From an uncultured Arcobacter sp. (GTDB taxonomy: Bacteria > Campylobacterota > Campylobacteria > Campylobacterales > Arcobacteraceae): a stretch of DNA of 15,339 bases. Position numbers and translations under genes: made by a program. Below are positions 14,345-15,339 of this stretch, piece after piece. Each line of letters begins with the position of its first letter. The stretch's first letter is position 1. The notes under the pieces were generated by a model. That model had not been told where the DNA came from, ran no database searches, and was given only the letters and a program-made list of their open reading frames with translations. Location: positions 1 through 15,339 of the forward strand of contig CALMBI010000160.1 of NCBI GenBank assembly GCA_937860115.1, written 5' to 3'.

Positions 14345-14604
14345 AATTAGATGCTTACGAACAAGAGTTACTTATAAGTGTTGAAAACGGGGAATGGCAA
14401 AGTAAAAACAATCTAAAAACTAGAACAAAAGAGTTGCAGTCATATATCAAAAATGAGAAAAAAAAAGCGATATCTCTAAGGGTAAGTGAAAATGATATTT
14501 ATGAACTCAAAAGAAAAGCCCTTGAAAATTCTATCCCTTATCAAAATCTTATCCAGATGCTTATCCATCAATTTGCAACTGATAAGATAAAATTAAAAGT
14601 ATAA
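14341..14604 (+). CDS. CopG/BrnA-type antitoxin
   Basis: This 87-aa protein is the partner of the preceding toxin. The N-terminal half (DAYEQELLISVENGEWQS) should contact and mask the toxin. The C-terminal half has the ribbon-helix-helix pattern AISLRVSENDIYELKRKALENS, continuing as IPYQNLIQMLIHQFA, of CopG-type antitoxins (PF12441), expected to dimerise and bind the operator. The start overlaps the toxin stop by four bases and has a strong ribosome site. The likely operator is the period-10 repeat upstream of the toxin. The pair stands between a minus-strand repair operon and a minus-strand kinase gene, with no visible integrase, repeat boundary or tRNA. Confidence 0.85.
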   Translation: MKLDAYEQELLISVENGEWQSKNNLKTRTKELQSYIKNEKKKAISLRVSENDIYELKRKALENSIPYQNLIQMLIHQFATDKIKLKV

Positions 14605-14637
14605 TGGATTTGGAAGAATTTTAAGGCAAAAAATAGA

Positions 14638-15339
14638 TTATTTATAAAAAATTCTTGCAATCCCAAATACAAAAAGCCCTATTGCTATCTCTTTAAGTTC
14701 AATATCAATGAGATAAAGAAAAATAGCTGAAGTGATAAAACCAATCGATACCATAGCAGATTTAATTTGTTTGGAAAATTGTTCTTGTAAATAGTTCATT
14801 TGGTCAGGATTTATCTCAACTACAAGTTGATTGTTGGCTATTTTTTGCAATGAGCTTTTGAGATTTTTAGTCATCATTGGAATATCTTTGAGTTCATCAA
14901 TGATATTTTCAAATAAACTCTCTTTGAGTCCCAAAGCATTTGGGATGTTTTTTTGTAAGATTGGTAAAATATCTTTTACGCCATTAAAATTCTCAATATA
15001 AGTGGTACCTAACCCTTCAATGATGGCACTGACTCGCAAAATATAAATGGCATCACTAGGGAGTTTAAAAGGTAAATCTTTGGTACTTTCTAGCACTTCA
15101 AAGGCAAGTTTTTGCATCGATTCACTTGAAAGATTGTCATTTGAAAATATTTTAAACATCTTTTTTGTAAAAGTTGCTAGTTCACTAATAGGGGCTTCAT
15201 AAGCGATAGTTCCTAGCTTTTTATTTGCTATGATGTAGCTTTCGTAGTCTTGTTCATTTGCACTTTTGATAAGTTCAATGATAGCAAGTCTTGTCTCATT
15301 TGGAACAGATTTCACCATCCCAAAATCAAGTAAAACTAA
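14638..15339 (-). CDS. ABC1/UbiB-family atypical kinase, C-terminal part (5'-partial)
   Basis: The reading frame is open to the right edge, and the codons just inside it (LVLLDFGMVK) contain the DFG motif of the ABC1/UbiB protein-kinase-like fold. This shows that the ATG at 15318 is internal and that most of the kinase domain lies outside the window. After the motif come a helical region (NETRLAIIELIKSANEQDY...) and RVSAIIEGLGTTY, typical of the family. Two C-terminal hydrophobic segments follow (about SAMVSIGFITSAIFLYLI and ELKEIAIGLFVFGIARIF), as in UbiB membrane anchors. Family members have ATPase activity linked to quinone or isoprenoid lipid metabolism. It converges on the antitoxin gene with a 33-base gap and no clear terminator. 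Confidence 0.85.
   Translation of the reverse strand, partial: LVLLDFGMVKSVPNETRLAIIELIKSANEQDYESYIIANKKLGTIAYEAPISELATFTKKMFKIFSNDNLSSESMQKLAFEVLESTKDLPFKLPSDAIYILRVSAIIEGLGTTYIENFNGVKDILPILQKNIPNALGLKESLFENIIDELKDIPMMTKNLKSSLQKIANNQLVVEINPDQMNYLQEQFSKQIKSAMVSIGFITSAIFLYLIDIELKEIAIGLFVFGIARIFYK

Noticed and set aside
14614..14656. Nine-base inverted repeat (AAGAATTTT / AAAATTCTT) between the antitoxin and ABC1 genes as a terminator
   Set aside because: The arms are AT-only apart from one pair, the loop is 25 bases and no proper U tract follows in either direction; likely chance in AT-rich sequence.
1..15339. CRISPR array, tRNA, rRNA, insertion sequence or integrase
   Set aside because: No regularly spaced long repeats, tRNA-like cloverleaf in the gaps, transposase-like protein or terminal inverted repeats were seen; intergenic space is too small for most of these.

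Overview
The window is a low-GC, densely coded bacterial segment with no rRNA, tRNA, insertion sequence or CRISPR array. Lysine-rich, AT-rich proteins, the gene repertoire (a succinyl-DAP-type aminotransferase near murC, MscS, CorA-like, LytS/LytTR) and AT-rich promoters that depend mainly on their -10 element point to a Campylobacterota (Epsilonproteobacteria) member, perhaps a free-living Sulfurimonas-, Sulfurospirillum- or Arcobacter-like organism. This assignment is an inference from protein character; no marker gene is present. An O2-dependent PdxH, a glutathione peroxidase and UV-damage genes suggest exposure to oxygen and light.

Layout. (1) Positions 1-4085, + strand: the end of a PLP aminotransferase, an unrecognised 193-aa protein, murC, an MscS-type channel and a CorA/ZntB-like transporter, with short gaps throughout. 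(2) Positions 4174-8204, + strand: a second operon behind a perfect TATAAT box. It holds a CrtI/CrtISO-like FAD oxidoreductase, a LytS-type histidine kinase, a LytTR response regulator (each junction overlapping by 20 bases) and a DUF523-DUF1722 protein. (3) Positions 13869-8245, - strand: a nine-gene run of uvsE, an unrecognised 118-aa protein, a TIGR03643 protein, pdxH, glutathione peroxidase, an SRPBCC protein, a radical-SAM DNA-repair-like protein (TIGR03916), its partner (TIGR03915) and ydhR. It ends in a hairpin terminator that overlaps the ydhR stop codon. (4) Positions 14048-14604, + strand: a small toxin-antitoxin pair with its own promoter region. (5) From 14638 past the right edge, - strand: the C-terminal part of an ABC1/UbiB-type kinase, cut just upstream of its DFG motif.

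The most interesting part is regions 2 and 3 read together. The FAD oxidoreductase, DUF523-DUF1722 protein, SRPBCC protein, TIGR03643 protein and glutathione peroxidase are families I associate with light- or singlet-oxygen-responsive clusters that normally include photolyase or cryptochrome genes. No photolyase is present here. UvsE (light-independent UV repair) and the uncharacterised TIGR03916/TIGR03915 pair occupy that place. The working interpretation is a photo-oxidative damage island built on dark repair.
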